Part shown: in pieces, positions 44,701 through 53,665 of the stretch
How the letters are laid out: each line of letters starts with the position of its first letter
Numbering within the stretch: position 1 is the stretch's first letter
Assembly (NCBI GenBank): GCA_963678055.1
Contig: OY782679.1
Location: 930,001 to 994,000, forward strand
Length of the DNA: 64,000 bases
Source of the DNA: CAXXOK01 sp963678055
GTDB taxonomy: Bacteria; Bacillota; Clostridia; Christensenellales; Aristaeellaceae
Direction: 5' to 3'
The notes under the pieces: generated by a model
What the model saw: only the letters and a program-made list of their open reading frames with translations
What the model was told of the DNA's origin: nothing
The model's database searches: none
Made by a program: the position numbers and the translations under genes

Positions 44701-47144
44701 CTTATATCTGCATGTGCAGTCAATTGCAGCGGTGCTGTAAGTGCGCCGGTATTGTAGGTGGCGCTGTTGGTCATTTTCGTGTAGGGTGAGTCGGTCAGCG
44801 CCCAGTCCTTAAAAATGTTGCCCGCCTTTGCGGTCGCCTTTACGGTGATGTTCGTGTTTTTCAGATACGGATAGGCCGTGCCGCTGGTAACGGCAGTATC
44901 ATTAATCGCTACCGTGTCGATGCCGGTATCGGCTGTCAGTGTTACGGTATAGTAGTCTATGGTAGCCGTCGTTGAAGCGGCGCTGATTTCCTGATTTGTG
45001 TTAGATGTGCCAACATGTACATCGTATGTCGCGCCGACATTCATCATACCTGTATAGGTCAGGGTGTCACCGGTACCCGTTTGGGTCAGGAAGATGGTAT
45101 CTAATACATCCACTTGGTTGACCAACGTTACCGATTGTCCTGCCCAGCGGCTGCCATCCTTTTGCAGGGTGACCACGGCGTTCACATTTGCGTAAGCCGT
45201 CAGTTTGAGCGGCGCAGTAATCTCGCCAGCTTCGTAGGTGGCGTCGGTGCTTATCTGTGTATAGGGTGCATCGTTCAGCGTCCAGTTGGCAAAGCCGTAG
45301 CCCGCGCTTGCGGAAGCCTTTACGGTGATGTTCGTATCTTTCAAATACGGATAGGCCGTGCCGCTGGTAACGGTACTACCGTTGGTCTCCACCGTGCCGA
45401 TGCCGGTATCGGCTGTCAGTGTTACGGTATAGTAATCCACGGTTGTGGTTTTAGCCGTATTGCTGATCTCCTGATGCGTGTTTTCACTACCGACGAATAT
45501 ATCGTATGTCTTAGCGACGTCCACCATACCAGAATAAATCAGGCTTGAACCGATCCCCATTTGGGTGAGGGTGATGGTATCGGTCGCATCCGTTTGATTC
45601 ACCAGTTTCACCGTTTGATCCGCCCAGTGTACATTGTCCTTTCGCAGGACTACCGTAGCGCCGAAACCCGCATGCGCAGTCAATTGCAGCGGTGCTGCAA
45701 GAAAGCCAGTATTGTAGGTGGCGCTGTTGGTCATTTTCATGTTGGGTGAGTCGGTCAGCGCCCAGTCCGCAAAGCTGTAGCCCGCGTCAGGGGTTGCCTT
45801 TGCTGTAATGTTTGTGTATTTCAAATATGTATAGGCCGTGCCGCTGGTAACGGCAGTATCATTAATCTCTACCGTGTCGATGCCGGTATCGGCTGTAAGC
45901 GTTACGGTATAGTAGTCTAGGGTAGCTGATTGTGCCGTAATGCTGATATTTGCGCCCGTATCCTGCGTATCCACATACACGTCATAGGTTTTAGTTGCAT
46001 CGGCTGCGCCTTGATAGGTGAGATTATCGCCGGTGCCTGTTTGGGTGAGAGTTACGGTATCGTTTGCATCCGTCTGGTTGACCAGCTTTACCGTTTTTCC
46101 TGCCCAGCGTGCATCGTTCTTACGCATGGTGACGACAGCATTGTAGTCCGTGGTGAAGCTCTTAACAGCTCCGTTTGTGGTTCCTTCGCTGTTTTGGGCA
46201 GACAGTCTATAATAGTACTTCGTGCCCGACATAAGCGCAGCCAAGCTGGTCGAAGCTACCTGATTAGCTGTTTCTGCGGTAAGGGCTGAACCCAGCTGTA
46301 TATTGGTATATGCGCTGCTGCTTGTGAAATTGCCGGTCGTATTGACATGGAGGTACACTGTTGTTGCCGCACCGTTGGACGATACTGTACCGCCAACTGT
46401 AGCAGTTGAAGTGGTGATGGCTGATGCATCGGCTGTCGATACCGATGGGGCGGAGAGAGTAGCTTCTGTACTGATTTTCAGGTCCTGAATACCGGCTGAG
46501 CAATTCTCTAGGCGGAATTCGAGTTTGCTCAGCTCAGCCCCTGCAAACCCCGTTATTTCTGAAAAGTTTACGGTAAACTTCGTGCGCTGCGGCAGCGTTC
46601 CTGCATTGTATGAATAGCTTTTTGTTACGGTGTCCCCGCTTTTTAGATGTCCAGTTATCGTGAGTGTATCGGGATAAACGCCTACGTTAGGGTAATCAGA
46701 ATCGGGGACATACATCAAAACAACTACATCAACTGATTCAGCGACAAATGTTTGCGAATCGGCGGATTCCTGCATCTCAACAGTTAGGTTACGCGGATGT
46801 CCCGATCCACCGTTTCCGGCTCCTATGAAGAAAAGAGCGTCATAAGTGTCGTTATAGTTTATCGTGGGAGCACCGAAACCTTCTGCGAAATCGTTTACTG
46901 TGAGGAGTAAATCCTCAAACGTCGAGGAAACAGAAGAAGCCCCGAAATCAGCAGCATTCGCTTCGCTAGTAAACTCATACGTAGTGGATTCGGCATACGC
47001 GCTGAGTGGCAATAACAAGAGTGCACACAGAATAAGCGTAACAATCCACAGTCGCCGGGTGTGAGGCAAGGCAACACTCCCCAATGATGCGCTGTCCTGT
47101 TTTTGAGCATTCCTTCGACTATGATTTAGACGGATGTGAATCAT
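41787..47144 (-). CDS. Giant repeat surface protein (paralogue 1, 1785 residues)
   Basis: A long N-region signal peptide ends LWIVTLILCALLLLPLSAYA. Then an unassigned beta domain (about 30-230), a fibronectin-III-like unit (SAPSVSTADASAITTSTATVGG, TKYYYRLSAQNSEG), five 160-residue repeats (YYTVTLTADTGIDTVEIND, VTLQKDGSRWADQTVKLVNQTDATD), a divergent block (GYAWSLDMQSQSETSKTYQI), Ig-like domains (ITTQPQDQTVTDLDDATFSI, SGSQYRCIVSD), the shared beta domain and VPQTGD plus helix plus RKRR. The repeats resemble the InlB B-repeat/Listeria-type fold. Likely wall-anchored stalk or adhesin; no sortase is in the window. Confidence 0.87.
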   Translation of the reverse strand: MIHIRLNHSRRNAQKQDSASLGSVALPHTRRLWIVTLILCALLLLPLSAYAESTTYEFTSEANAADFGASSVSSTFEDLLLTVNDFAEGFGAPTINYNDTYDALFFIGAGNGGSGHPRNLTVEMQESADSQTFVAESVDVVVLMYVPDSDYPNVGVYPDTLTITGHLKSGDTVTKSYSYNAGTLPQRTKFTVNFSEITGFAGAELSKLEFRLENCSAGIQDLKISTEATLSAPSVSTADASAITTSTATVGGTVSSNGAATTVYLHVNTTGNFTSSSAYTNIQLGSALTAETANQVASTSLAALMSGTKYYYRLSAQNSEGTTNGAVKSFTTDYNAVVTMRKNDARWAGKTVKLVNQTDANDTVTLTQTGTGDNLTYQGAADATKTYDVYVDTQDTGANISITAQSATLDYYTVTLTADTGIDTVEINDTAVTSGTAYTYLKYTNITAKATPDAGYSFADWALTDSPNMKMTNSATYNTGFLAAPLQLTAHAGFGATVVLRKDNVHWADQTVKLVNQTDATDTITLTQMGIGSSLIYSGMVDVAKTYDIFVGSENTHQEISNTAKTTTVDYYTVTLTADTGIGTVETNGSTVTSGTAYPYLKDTNITVKASASAGYGFANWTLNDAPYTQISTDATYEAGEITAPLKLTAYANVNAVVTLQKDGSRWAGQSVTLVNQVDVLDTIFLTQTGTGDTLTYTGMMNVGATYDVHVGTSNTNQEISAASTTATIDYYTVTLTADTGIDTVAINDTAVTSGTAYPYLKNTNITVKATAKAGNIFKDWALTDSPYTKMTNSATYNTGALTAPLQLTAHADISAVVTLKKDLTRWADQTVKLVNQTDATDTITLTQTGSGDTLTYTGRADITKTYDVYVGSEKTQQMISNTFKTTTVNYYTVTLTADTGINTVEINDTAVTSGTAYPYLRSTNITVKATAKAGYGFIDWKLTTSPYTQMSTNATYNTGSLTAPLQLTAHADFDTVITLQKDGSRWADQTVKLVNQTDATDTITLTQTGSGSSLTYTGRADITKTYDIYVGTANTQQEISNASKSATVDYYTVTLTADTGIDTVEINDTAVTSGTAYPFLKNTNITVKATAKAGNNFTDWALTDSPYTKMTNSTTYNTGSLTEPLQLTAHADLSAVVTLQKDGSRWADQTVKLVNQTDATDTITLTQTGSGDTLTYTGRADITKTYNVYVGSENTQQAISNASKSTTVNYYSVVFSAVKAGIAQTAGIKASVGDTAIESGAVLLAGTQVNFEATATGGYTYGYAWSLDMQSQSETSKTYQIDSLSKASAVVCTVTGYMRSINITTKLDNTAFFPDGMTKVYLKQKNVVQYTADQDTGVTGLYRASDVADGSYALFIGDDTTSQDTGVSITVASGAVTATIDYYTVSFKIADDGQASGSTISATSGTNGSTVFKNSEVTITAAPAGASVYNYLWSGDGTDGQTTQALTIESVTERIDALCTVTGYDQIAITTQPQDQTVTDLDDATFSIAVEQGIGTLQYQWQMRTDGSGTWEDIPSSNYASITIYGARSAQSGSQYRCIVSDESSSTTDATSAIATLTVNANEDFITSKTDDTYVSKSQKGLQATGSGEYSQFQAIFIDGVKVTYGVTITEGSTIASFTPEFLDSLSIGKHELVMQWANGSAATTFTIYPATNDILINSHPQNTKASYGTNATFSVSAWSANPLSYQWYTRTSSAAPWVLAQSGKSAALTVNAVTLAESGMQVFARVMTSATVYKDSNVATLTVTATVPQTGDSTNVALLVTILLASCLGIGLTLYGIRKRRLN
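43501..45900 (-). repeat. Five tandem 480-bp repeats
   Basis: The marker GTTACGGTATAGTAG (or a close variant) recurs at 43501, 43981, 44461, 44941, 45421 and 45901, exactly 480 bp apart. Each unit encodes 160 residues. A sixth partial unit lies beyond 45901. Confidence 0.93.
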
Positions 47145-47453
47145 TATCTTATGGCCCCCATGTTTTTATTTTTTAGACTTGTGAGAGAACCCTGCGGTGA
47201 TATCGCAGCGAGATATAGGGGGCAACTGTTTTCAAGCGGTCTATTCCTTGCCTATATTCGCATTGCATATTTTTTATTAGCTATTCACAAGATGTGATAA
47301 GCTCATGAATAGAATAATATGGAATATTATATTATCTATACCATTAAATGTCAATCAAGGAAGGTACTTACTGCATGGGGTTAGAACCTGCTAGTGCTTG
47401 TATAGTAAGGGATGCAGGGGTGTTTCACATTGTCATTGCGAATTTTCAATTGG

Positions 47454-47479
47454 TTGACAGGGGGTAAAGATGCCATAAT
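47454..47479 (+). promoter_or_regulatory. Duplicated promoter-like sequence, copy 1
   Basis: TTGACA (47454-47459) and CATAAT (47474-47479) with only 14 bases between; the copy at 51448 has 16. It faces away from the paralogue 1 gene and has no gene downstream, so it looks like a stranded duplicate. The 47145-47568 stretch is otherwise a diverged copy of 51123-51540. Confidence 0.4.
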
Positions 47480-47568
47480 AGTGAAAATATTATATATTGA
47501 GTAGGAAGAAGGCAAGACTATATGATAGTACGCTTTGGTTATGAGTCTACCTAAGAGATATCCATAAC

Positions 47569-47643
47569 AGGGGTTCGACTCCCCATATTTTCACCACAGA
47601 AAACGCCTATGGTATCCCGATACCATAGGCGTTTTACTTTGTT
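47569..47643 (+). repeat. Att-like T-arm copy and hairpin between the two surface paralogues
   Basis: CAGGGGTTCGACTCCCC (a full T-arm as in the tmRNA) followed by ATATTTTCACCA, then CACAGAAAACGCCTAT and a hairpin GGTATC/GATACC inside CGCCTAT/ATAGGCG. From 47576 on it is nearly identical to 41676 onward. Confidence 0.65.
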
Positions 47644-47687
47644 ATACTACACTTCTTGTTATTGTATATGGCAATCAGCGCAATGCG

Positions 47688-50600
47688 TTAGTTTAAGCGC
47701 CGTTTTCTGATACCGTACAGTGTCAGGCCAATGCCCAGGCAGCTTGCAAGCAGTATCGTTACAAGGAGGGCGACATTGGTAGAATCGCCAGTCTGGGGCA
47801 CTGTGGCAGTGACCGTTAGCGTTGCTACGTTTGAATCCTTGTAGACGGTATCGCTGGTCATAACGCGGGCGAACACCTGCATGCCGCTCTCTGCCAGGGT
47901 GACGGCATCCACCGTAAGGGCGGCGCTGCTGCCGGATTGTGCCAGTACCCACGGCGCTGCCGAAGAGGTACGGGTATACCACTGGTAGCTAAGCGGATTG
48001 GCACTCCAGGCGCTAACCGAGAAGGTGGCGTTTGTTCCGTACGATGCCTTGGTATTCTGCGGATGGCTGTTGATGAGAATATCGTTTGTGGCGGGATAGA
48101 TCGTAAACGTTGTCGCGGCAGAACCGTTTGCCCATTGCATTACCAGCTCATGTTTACCAATCGACAGCGAGTCCAGGAATTCCGGAGTGAACGATGCAAT
48201 GGTGGAGCCCTCGGTAATGGTCACGCCATAGGTCACCTTCACACCGTCTATAAAGATTGCCTGGAATTTGCTGTACTCTCCCGAGCCCGTTGCCTGAAGG
48301 CCTTTTTGACTCTTGCTTACATAGGTATCATCCGTTTTAGTGGTGATAAAATCCTCATTGGCATTCACAGTCAGCGTTGCTGCGGCCGAGGTCGCATCGG
48401 TAGTGCTTGAAGATTCATCGCTGACAATGCAGCGGTATTGGCTGCCGCTTTGTGCGCTTCTAACACCATAGATTGTAATGGACGCGTAGTTAGAGCTGGG
48501 AATATCTTCCCACGTCCCGCTGCCGTCTGTACGCATTTGCCATTGATACTGCAGCGTACCAATGCCCTGTTCCACAGCAATGCTGAAAGTTGCATCGTCC
48601 AGGTCCGTTACGGTTTGATCCTGCGGCTGGGTGGTAATTGCAATCTGATCATAGCCTGTTACGGTACACAGTGCATCAATCTGTTCGGTCACGCTGTCAA
48701 TGGTCAGGGCTTGTGTTGTTTGGCCGTCTGTGCCATCGCCCGACCACAGGTAGTTGTAGACCGATGCCCCGGCAGGCGCTGCTGTGATGGTGACTTCGGA
48801 ATTTTTGAATACAGTACTGCCGTTTGTGCCTGAGGTTGAGGAAATGGTGGAACCGCTTGCCTGGCCATCGTCGGCGATTTTGAAACTGACCGTATAATAA
48901 TCAATGGTTGCGGTCACGGCACCACTGGCAACGGTAATGGATACGCCGGTATCCTGGCTTGTCGTATCGTCGCCGATGAACAGGGCATACGTCCCGTCTG
49001 CCACATCGCTGGCGCGATACAATCCTGTAACGCCGGTGTCCTGGTCCGCCGTATATTGAACAACATTTTTCTGCTTAAGATACACCTTGGTCATCCCGTC
49101 CGGGAAGAACGCCGTGTTGTCCAGCTTGGTTGTGATGTTGATGGAGCGCATGTATCCGGTCACTGTACAGATAACCGCTGATGACTTCGAAAGTGAGCCA
49201 ATTTGATAGGTTTTACTTGTTTCACTCTGCGATTGCATGTCTAACGACCACGCATACCCATAGGTATATCCGCCGGTAGCGGTGGCTTCGAAATCGACCT
49301 GCGTACCGGCCAGCAAAACGGCCCCGCTTTCAATGGCCGTGTCGCCGACCGAAGCTTTTATGTCAGCGGTTTGTGCAATGCCCGCTTTGACGGCTGCAAA
49401 CACTACGCTATAGTAGTTTATGGTAGTGGATTTGCTTGCATTGCTGATCGCCTGCTGCGTGTTCTCGCTGCCGACGTATACATTGTATGTCTTGGTGATG
49501 TCCGCGCGGCCGGTATAGGTCAGGGTGTCACCGCTCCCCGTTTGGGTGAGGGTAATGGTATCGGTTGCATCCGTTTGATTCACCAGTTTCACCGTTTGAT
49601 CCGCCCAGCGGCTTCCATCCTTTTGCAGGGTGACCACGGCGCTTAAATCCGCATGCGCAGTCAATTGCAGCGGTGCTGTAAGCGAGCCGGTATTGTAGGT
49701 GGTGCTGTTGGTCATTTTCGTGTAGGGTGAGTCGGTCAGCGCCCAGTCCGTAAAGTTGTTGCCCGCCTTTGCGGTTGCCTTTACGATGATGTTCGTGTTT
49801 TTTAGAAATGGATAGGCCGTGCCGCTGGTAACGGCAGTATCATTAATCTCTACCGTGTCGATGCCGGTATCGGCTGTCAGTGTTACGGTGTAGTAGTCTA
49901 CGGTAGCTGACTGTGCCGTAATGCTGATGTTTGCGCCCGTATCCTGCGTATCCACATACACGTCATAGGTTTTAGTTCCATCGGCTGCGCCTTGATAGGT
50001 GAGATTATCGCCGGTGCCTGTTTGGGTGAGAGTTACGGTATCGCTTGCATCCGTTTGATTCACCAGTTTCACCGTTTGATCCGCCCAGCGGCTTCCATCC
50101 TTTTGCAGGGTGACGACAGCATTGTAGGCCGTGGTGAAGCTTTTAACAGTTCCGATTGTGATTCCTTCGCTGTTTGCGGCCGATACTCTGTAATAGTACT
50201 TTGTGCCAGCCGTGAGCGAAGATAGAGTTTTGGATACTGCTTGGTCGGTTGCGTCTTGGGCAAGCGCCTCATCCAATATCATTTCAAAATACTGAATACT
50301 GTGTTCAAAATTGCCGGTTGTATTGTAATGGAGGGACACTTCTGTTTCCGCGCCGTTGGACGATACTGTACCGCCAACTGTAGCAGATGAAGTGGTAATG
50401 GCTGATGCATCGGTTGTCGATACCGATGGGGCGGACAGAGCATCTTCTGCATTGACTTTCAAGTCCTGAATGCCGACGTCGGAGTTCTCCATGCGGAATT
50501 CGAGTATGCTCAGCTCAGCCCCTGCAAACCCCGTTATTTCTGAAAAGTTTATGGTAAACTTCGTGCGCTGCGGCAGCGTTTCTTCGTTGTATGAATAGCT

Positions 50601-51122
50601 TTTTGTTACGATGTCCCCGCTTTTCAGATACCCAGTTATCGTGAGTGTATCGGGATAAACGTCTACGTTAGGGAATTCTGAATTGGGAACTTGCATCAAA
50701 GCGATTACATCGACTGAATCAGCGACAAATGTTTGCGATTCGGCGGATTCCTGCATCTCAACAGTTAATATATGTGGAGCTCCCCATGAACCGGAGTCTT
50801 CCCCGTGGATGAAAAGAGCGTCTGAAGAATCGTCATAGTGTATCCAGGGTTTACCGTAATCAGCGAAATCGTACATTGTGAGGAGCAAATCCTCAAACGT
50901 CGAGGAAACAGAAGAAGTACCAGACATCTCAGCATCCGCTTCGTCATTAAACGTATATGTATGGGATCCGGCATACGCGCTGAGTGGCAATAACAAGAGT
51001 GCACACAGAATAAGCGTAACAATCCACAGTCGCCGGGTGTAAGGCAAGGCAACACCCCCCAATGATGCGCTGTCCTGTTTTTGAGCATTCCTGTACCGAT
51101 GACCAAAACCGATGTTTCTCAT
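47688..51122 (-). CDS. Giant repeat surface protein (paralogue 2, 1144 residues)
   Basis: It has the same domain order as the gene at 41787-47144: signal peptide (LWIVTLILCALLLLPLSAYA), unassigned beta domain, fibronectin-III-like unit, repeat region, Ig-like domains, shared beta domain and VPQTGD anchor. It contains only one full 160-residue repeat instead of five; the difference in length (641 residues) is four repeats plus one residue. The C-terminal 700 residues are almost identical, the N-terminal 220 are clearly diverged (MSGTSSVSS, GEDSGSWGAPHIL). AGGAGC precedes the ATG. Tandem duplication followed by repeat-number change. Confidence 0.87.
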   Translation of the reverse strand: MRNIGFGHRYRNAQKQDSASLGGVALPYTRRLWIVTLILCALLLLPLSAYAGSHTYTFNDEADAEMSGTSSVSSTFEDLLLTMYDFADYGKPWIHYDDSSDALFIHGEDSGSWGAPHILTVEMQESAESQTFVADSVDVIALMQVPNSEFPNVDVYPDTLTITGYLKSGDIVTKSYSYNEETLPQRTKFTINFSEITGFAGAELSILEFRMENSDVGIQDLKVNAEDALSAPSVSTTDASAITTSSATVGGTVSSNGAETEVSLHYNTTGNFEHSIQYFEMILDEALAQDATDQAVSKTLSSLTAGTKYYYRVSAANSEGITIGTVKSFTTAYNAVVTLQKDGSRWADQTVKLVNQTDASDTVTLTQTGTGDNLTYQGAADGTKTYDVYVDTQDTGANISITAQSATVDYYTVTLTADTGIDTVEINDTAVTSGTAYPFLKNTNIIVKATAKAGNNFTDWALTDSPYTKMTNSTTYNTGSLTAPLQLTAHADLSAVVTLQKDGSRWADQTVKLVNQTDATDTITLTQTGSGDTLTYTGRADITKTYNVYVGSENTQQAISNASKSTTINYYSVVFAAVKAGIAQTADIKASVGDTAIESGAVLLAGTQVDFEATATGGYTYGYAWSLDMQSQSETSKTYQIGSLSKSSAVICTVTGYMRSINITTKLDNTAFFPDGMTKVYLKQKNVVQYTADQDTGVTGLYRASDVADGTYALFIGDDTTSQDTGVSITVASGAVTATIDYYTVSFKIADDGQASGSTISSTSGTNGSTVFKNSEVTITAAPAGASVYNYLWSGDGTDGQTTQALTIDSVTEQIDALCTVTGYDQIAITTQPQDQTVTDLDDATFSIAVEQGIGTLQYQWQMRTDGSGTWEDIPSSNYASITIYGVRSAQSGSQYRCIVSDESSSTTDATSAAATLTVNANEDFITTKTDDTYVSKSQKGLQATGSGEYSKFQAIFIDGVKVTYGVTITEGSTIASFTPEFLDSLSIGKHELVMQWANGSAATTFTIYPATNDILINSHPQNTKASYGTNATFSVSAWSANPLSYQWYTRTSSAAPWVLAQSGSSAALTVDAVTLAESGMQVFARVMTSDTVYKDSNVATLTVTATVPQTGDSTNVALLVTILLASCLGIGLTLYGIRKRRLN
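49402..49881 (-). repeat. Single 480-bp unit in paralogue 2
   Basis: The same unit as the five in paralogue 1, bounded by the markers at about 49402 and 49882. Confidence 0.85.
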
Positions 51123-51447
51123 AACTTGATTGCTCCTATATAGTATTGTGGATTAATAACAGGCTGGAGAATCCTGCACTGATATCGCAGCGAGATATAG
51201 GGGCAACTGTTTTCAAGCGGCCTATTCCTTGCCTATATTCGCATTGCATATTTCTTATTAACCATCCACAAGATGTAATGGACTCATGAATTGGATAATG
51301 TGTTATATTATAGATAAAATACCAAATAATGTCAATATTACAATAGCCCATATTGTGATATAAACTGCATGGCTTTAGAATCTGCTAATGCTTGTGTAGT
51401 AAGGGGTACAGGGATATTACACATTGCCAATGCGAACTTTCACTTGG

Positions 51448-51475
51448 TTGACAGGGGGGTAATAGATGCCATAAT
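51448..51475 (+). promoter_or_regulatory. Predicted promoter upstream of the PHP gene
   Basis: TTGACA (51448-51453), 16 bases, CATAAT (51470-51475). About 138 bases before the PHP start. The remainder of 51123-51612 shows nothing else I can name. Confidence 0.5.
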
Positions 51476-51612
51476 AGCGAAAATACTATATATTGAGTAG
51501 GAAGAAGCCAAGAATATGATAGTACGAATGCTGATCGTAGTGGTATGCTAGGGAAGTGAGTCACACCACATGACAGCCGAATGGCTTTAAATATCAATTG
51601 AGGAGAATGAGT

Positions 51613-52290
51613 TTGACGATTGGCAACCAGCAACTGGTGAAAACAGAGTTCCACCTGCATACAGCGGAAACAAGCGCATGCAGCATGGTATCCGGGAAAG
51701 AAATCATTCGTGCCTGCGTCCAGAAGGGCTATGGGTGTGTGATCGTTACGGATCACTATCTGCCGGATCAATTTGAGAGTATGAAAAAGAGGGAGCTCTT
51801 TCTAGCGGGATACCATAACGCAAAAGAAGAGGCCAGGGCATTGGATGTCGTGGTATTGCCGGGCATGGAATTTCGCTTTGCGCATGGGTTTGAGGACTTC
51901 CTGATCTATGGCATGGAAGAGCAGGACTTTGCTGCATTGCCTACCGACTTGTGCTACTACTCCTTGCCGGACTTTTATGCATATTGCCACGAACATGGAT
52001 ATTTGCTTTTTCAGGCGCACCCGTTTCGGCCGGGGCTGGTGGCGCAGAACCCAGCTTACCTTGATGGTATTGAGGTGCAAAACGGCAATATCCGCCACCA
52101 TAGCCGTAACGCAATGGCGCTTGCCTATGCACGAAAGCATAACCTTCTGGAAGTGAGCGGGGGCGATGTGCACCAGTTTATAGATGTACGGCAAAAGGGA
52201 ATGATGGTTCCAAAGTCTCAGCTCACGCCCAAGGGAATCGTTCAGTTTTTAAAAGAAAACCCCAAAGTCGGAGCTGACTTAGAGGAATGA
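51613..52290 (+). CDS. PHP-domain phosphoesterase
   Basis: 225 residues from TTG 51613, which has AGGAGA 6 bases upstream; ATG 51607 touches that site. PHP motifs: TEFHLHTAE (first HxH), VTDHY, GMEFRF, LFQAHPFRPG and GGDVHQF, so most metal ligands are present. PHP enzymes include histidinol-phosphatase, nucleases and 3',5'-nucleotide phosphatases; with 225 residues and no His operon this is likely a stand-alone phosphoesterase of unknown substrate. It sits at the right flank of the surface-protein block. Confidence 0.85.
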   Translation: MTIGNQQLVKTEFHLHTAETSACSMVSGKEIIRACVQKGYGCVIVTDHYLPDQFESMKKRELFLAGYHNAKEEARALDVVVLPGMEFRFAHGFEDFLIYGMEEQDFAALPTDLCYYSLPDFYAYCHEHGYLLFQAHPFRPGLVAQNPAYLDGIEVQNGNIRHHSRNAMALAYARKHNLLEVSGGDVHQFIDVRQKGMMVPKSQLTPKGIVQFLKENPKVGADLEE

Positions 52291-52306
52291 AACGGGATGT
52301 TGTTGT

Positions 52307-52493
52307 TTAATTGAGCCATGCAACGGTGGGCGTTATCATTCTGTCCAGGGCAATGGGTTGCTTCGAGGTAATCGAGCGGGAAATATGCAGCATGATACTG
52401 TGTATATCTTCCTATTGAAAGCCGCAACGTTCCCCGGCCGCAGGCCGATGAGTACGATGAAGCACACTGTTCCTGCTTGCCCTAATGGTTCAT
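52307..52493 (-). pseudogene. Second tyrosine-integrase remnant
   Basis: The minus strand gives VCFIVLIGLRPGNVAAF (compare integrase FLLLLTGLRRGELLGL) and, after a frame change, EDIHSIMLHISRSITSKQP and IALDRMITPTVAWLN up to a stop at 52307. The DNA aligns by eye with the remnant at 33850-33920 (GAGCGGGWAAYATGCAGCA, then TATCTTCC). It is too decayed to be active. Confidence 0.55.
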
Positions 52494-53114
52494 TCAGATT
52501 GATGCGGACGATTCCCCGGGCAAGGGCGCAAGCGTGTTGAGCATTTGGGTCATCCGCGTGCTCCAGCCCTCCGTGGCTTCCTGTGGAAATCGCAGGGTAC
52601 AAAGATAACGGCCACTGGCGACGGAGCAGAGGTAGACCTGCGCGATCTGTCCATCCTTTTGGGCGACGAAGCCCTGCACAGGGGCGTCTGCAAAGTGGAA
52701 ATTCGGCAGAATTCCTTCGGTATCAAGTGCGTTGCAAACCCAGCCGTTTTGCTCATAGTCTTGCTGGGTATTCGTCAGCGCTGCGGCAGTATCACCGCCT
52801 GACTTCCAAATGTCTTCTATGCTAAGCGAAACCGGGCCGGACAAAGCGTTGGTGATCAGGTCAAAACGAACCCCATTGTGCGTGACCGCCGGGACAAAGC
52901 TTTGGGCATCATACCAAAGGGATACCATGCCTTCCCAGCGAAACAGCGTGGCTTGGAACGTTTCCGGTATGCCTTCACGCATGATGGATTCTTCTCGTTG
53001 CAAAATGGCCGGAACAAAAGGGCCTTCATCCGCCCCGGCGGCATTTGCTCCCAAGGAAAAACCAAGGATTACGGCCAGCGTGACCGCCGCCAGTTTGTTA
53101 TACGCTCTCTTCAT
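52494..53114 (-). CDS. Secreted protein of unknown function
   Basis: 206 residues from ATG 53114 (GAGGGG upstream). Signal peptide (KLAAVTLAVILGFSLGANAAG) followed by a globular domain: GIPETFQATLFRWEGMVSLWYDAQSF, NALSGPVSLSIEDIWKSGGD, NALDTEGILPNFHFADAP, QVYLCSVASGRYLCTLRFPQEATEGWSTRM. I do not recognise the family. It is the last non-phage gene before the tail module; upstream 53115-53660 has no gene. Confidence 0.7.
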   Translation of the reverse strand: MKRAYNKLAAVTLAVILGFSLGANAAGADEGPFVPAILQREESIMREGIPETFQATLFRWEGMVSLWYDAQSFVPAVTHNGVRFDLITNALSGPVSLSIEDIWKSGGDTAAALTNTQQDYEQNGWVCNALDTEGILPNFHFADAPVQGFVAQKDGQIAQVYLCSVASGRYLCTLRFPQEATEGWSTRMTQMLNTLAPLPGESSASI

Positions 53115-53220
53115 AAAAAATCCCCTCATTTCTATTTTCTGTCCATACAACGAGGCATTGTTGCGATTTCATGCAATAGCTGGATTGAAAATAGTTTTGT
53201 GAGTGGATTCAAGAATATTG

Positions 53221-53259
53221 TTGACACGGTAATTAGCTACAAATTAGTATCTAATTTGT
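53221..53259 (+). promoter_or_regulatory. Orphan promoter with a perfect operator-like palindrome
   Basis: TTGACA (53221-53226), 18 bases, TAGTAT (53245-53250), overlapped by ACAAATTAG-TAT-CTAATTTGT (53239-53259). No recognisable gene follows before 53742. Confidence 0.5.
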
Positions 53260-53665
53260 GCGAAATTGCCTTCTCGTTACTCATTCTTTTCTTTGGTACT
53301 TCATTGCAAACTCCAAATCATGGAGTCATACAACTAAGACTGATCTTCCCGTAGTGATCTTTGTATAAATCTAATGATTGTTGATTTGTCTTTTGTTGAG
53401 AAAGTGTTCTTGCGCAGAAGTATTTTCATTAATAGGCAACCCAATCACTGCGCGTAGATCGATATAGTGCGCTAACGCTGGAGAATCACAAAATGCGTGA
53501 TATGGGAGACGAGAAATCAGTAGCACAGAAATAGCTGTGAATCAGGCAATTGCCGTTAGTTTGTGCACTCCTCATCTCTTGAAGTTAAGCTTTATTATCT
53601 ATAAAACTGTAAATATTGTGTTATAATTATCCAAAATATGGTAATAGATACACCAGATATAGCGG

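Noticed and set aside
43501..45900. Regular repeats as a CRISPR array
   Set aside because: Units are 480 bp, in-frame, protein coding; no short repeat/spacer structure or cas genes.
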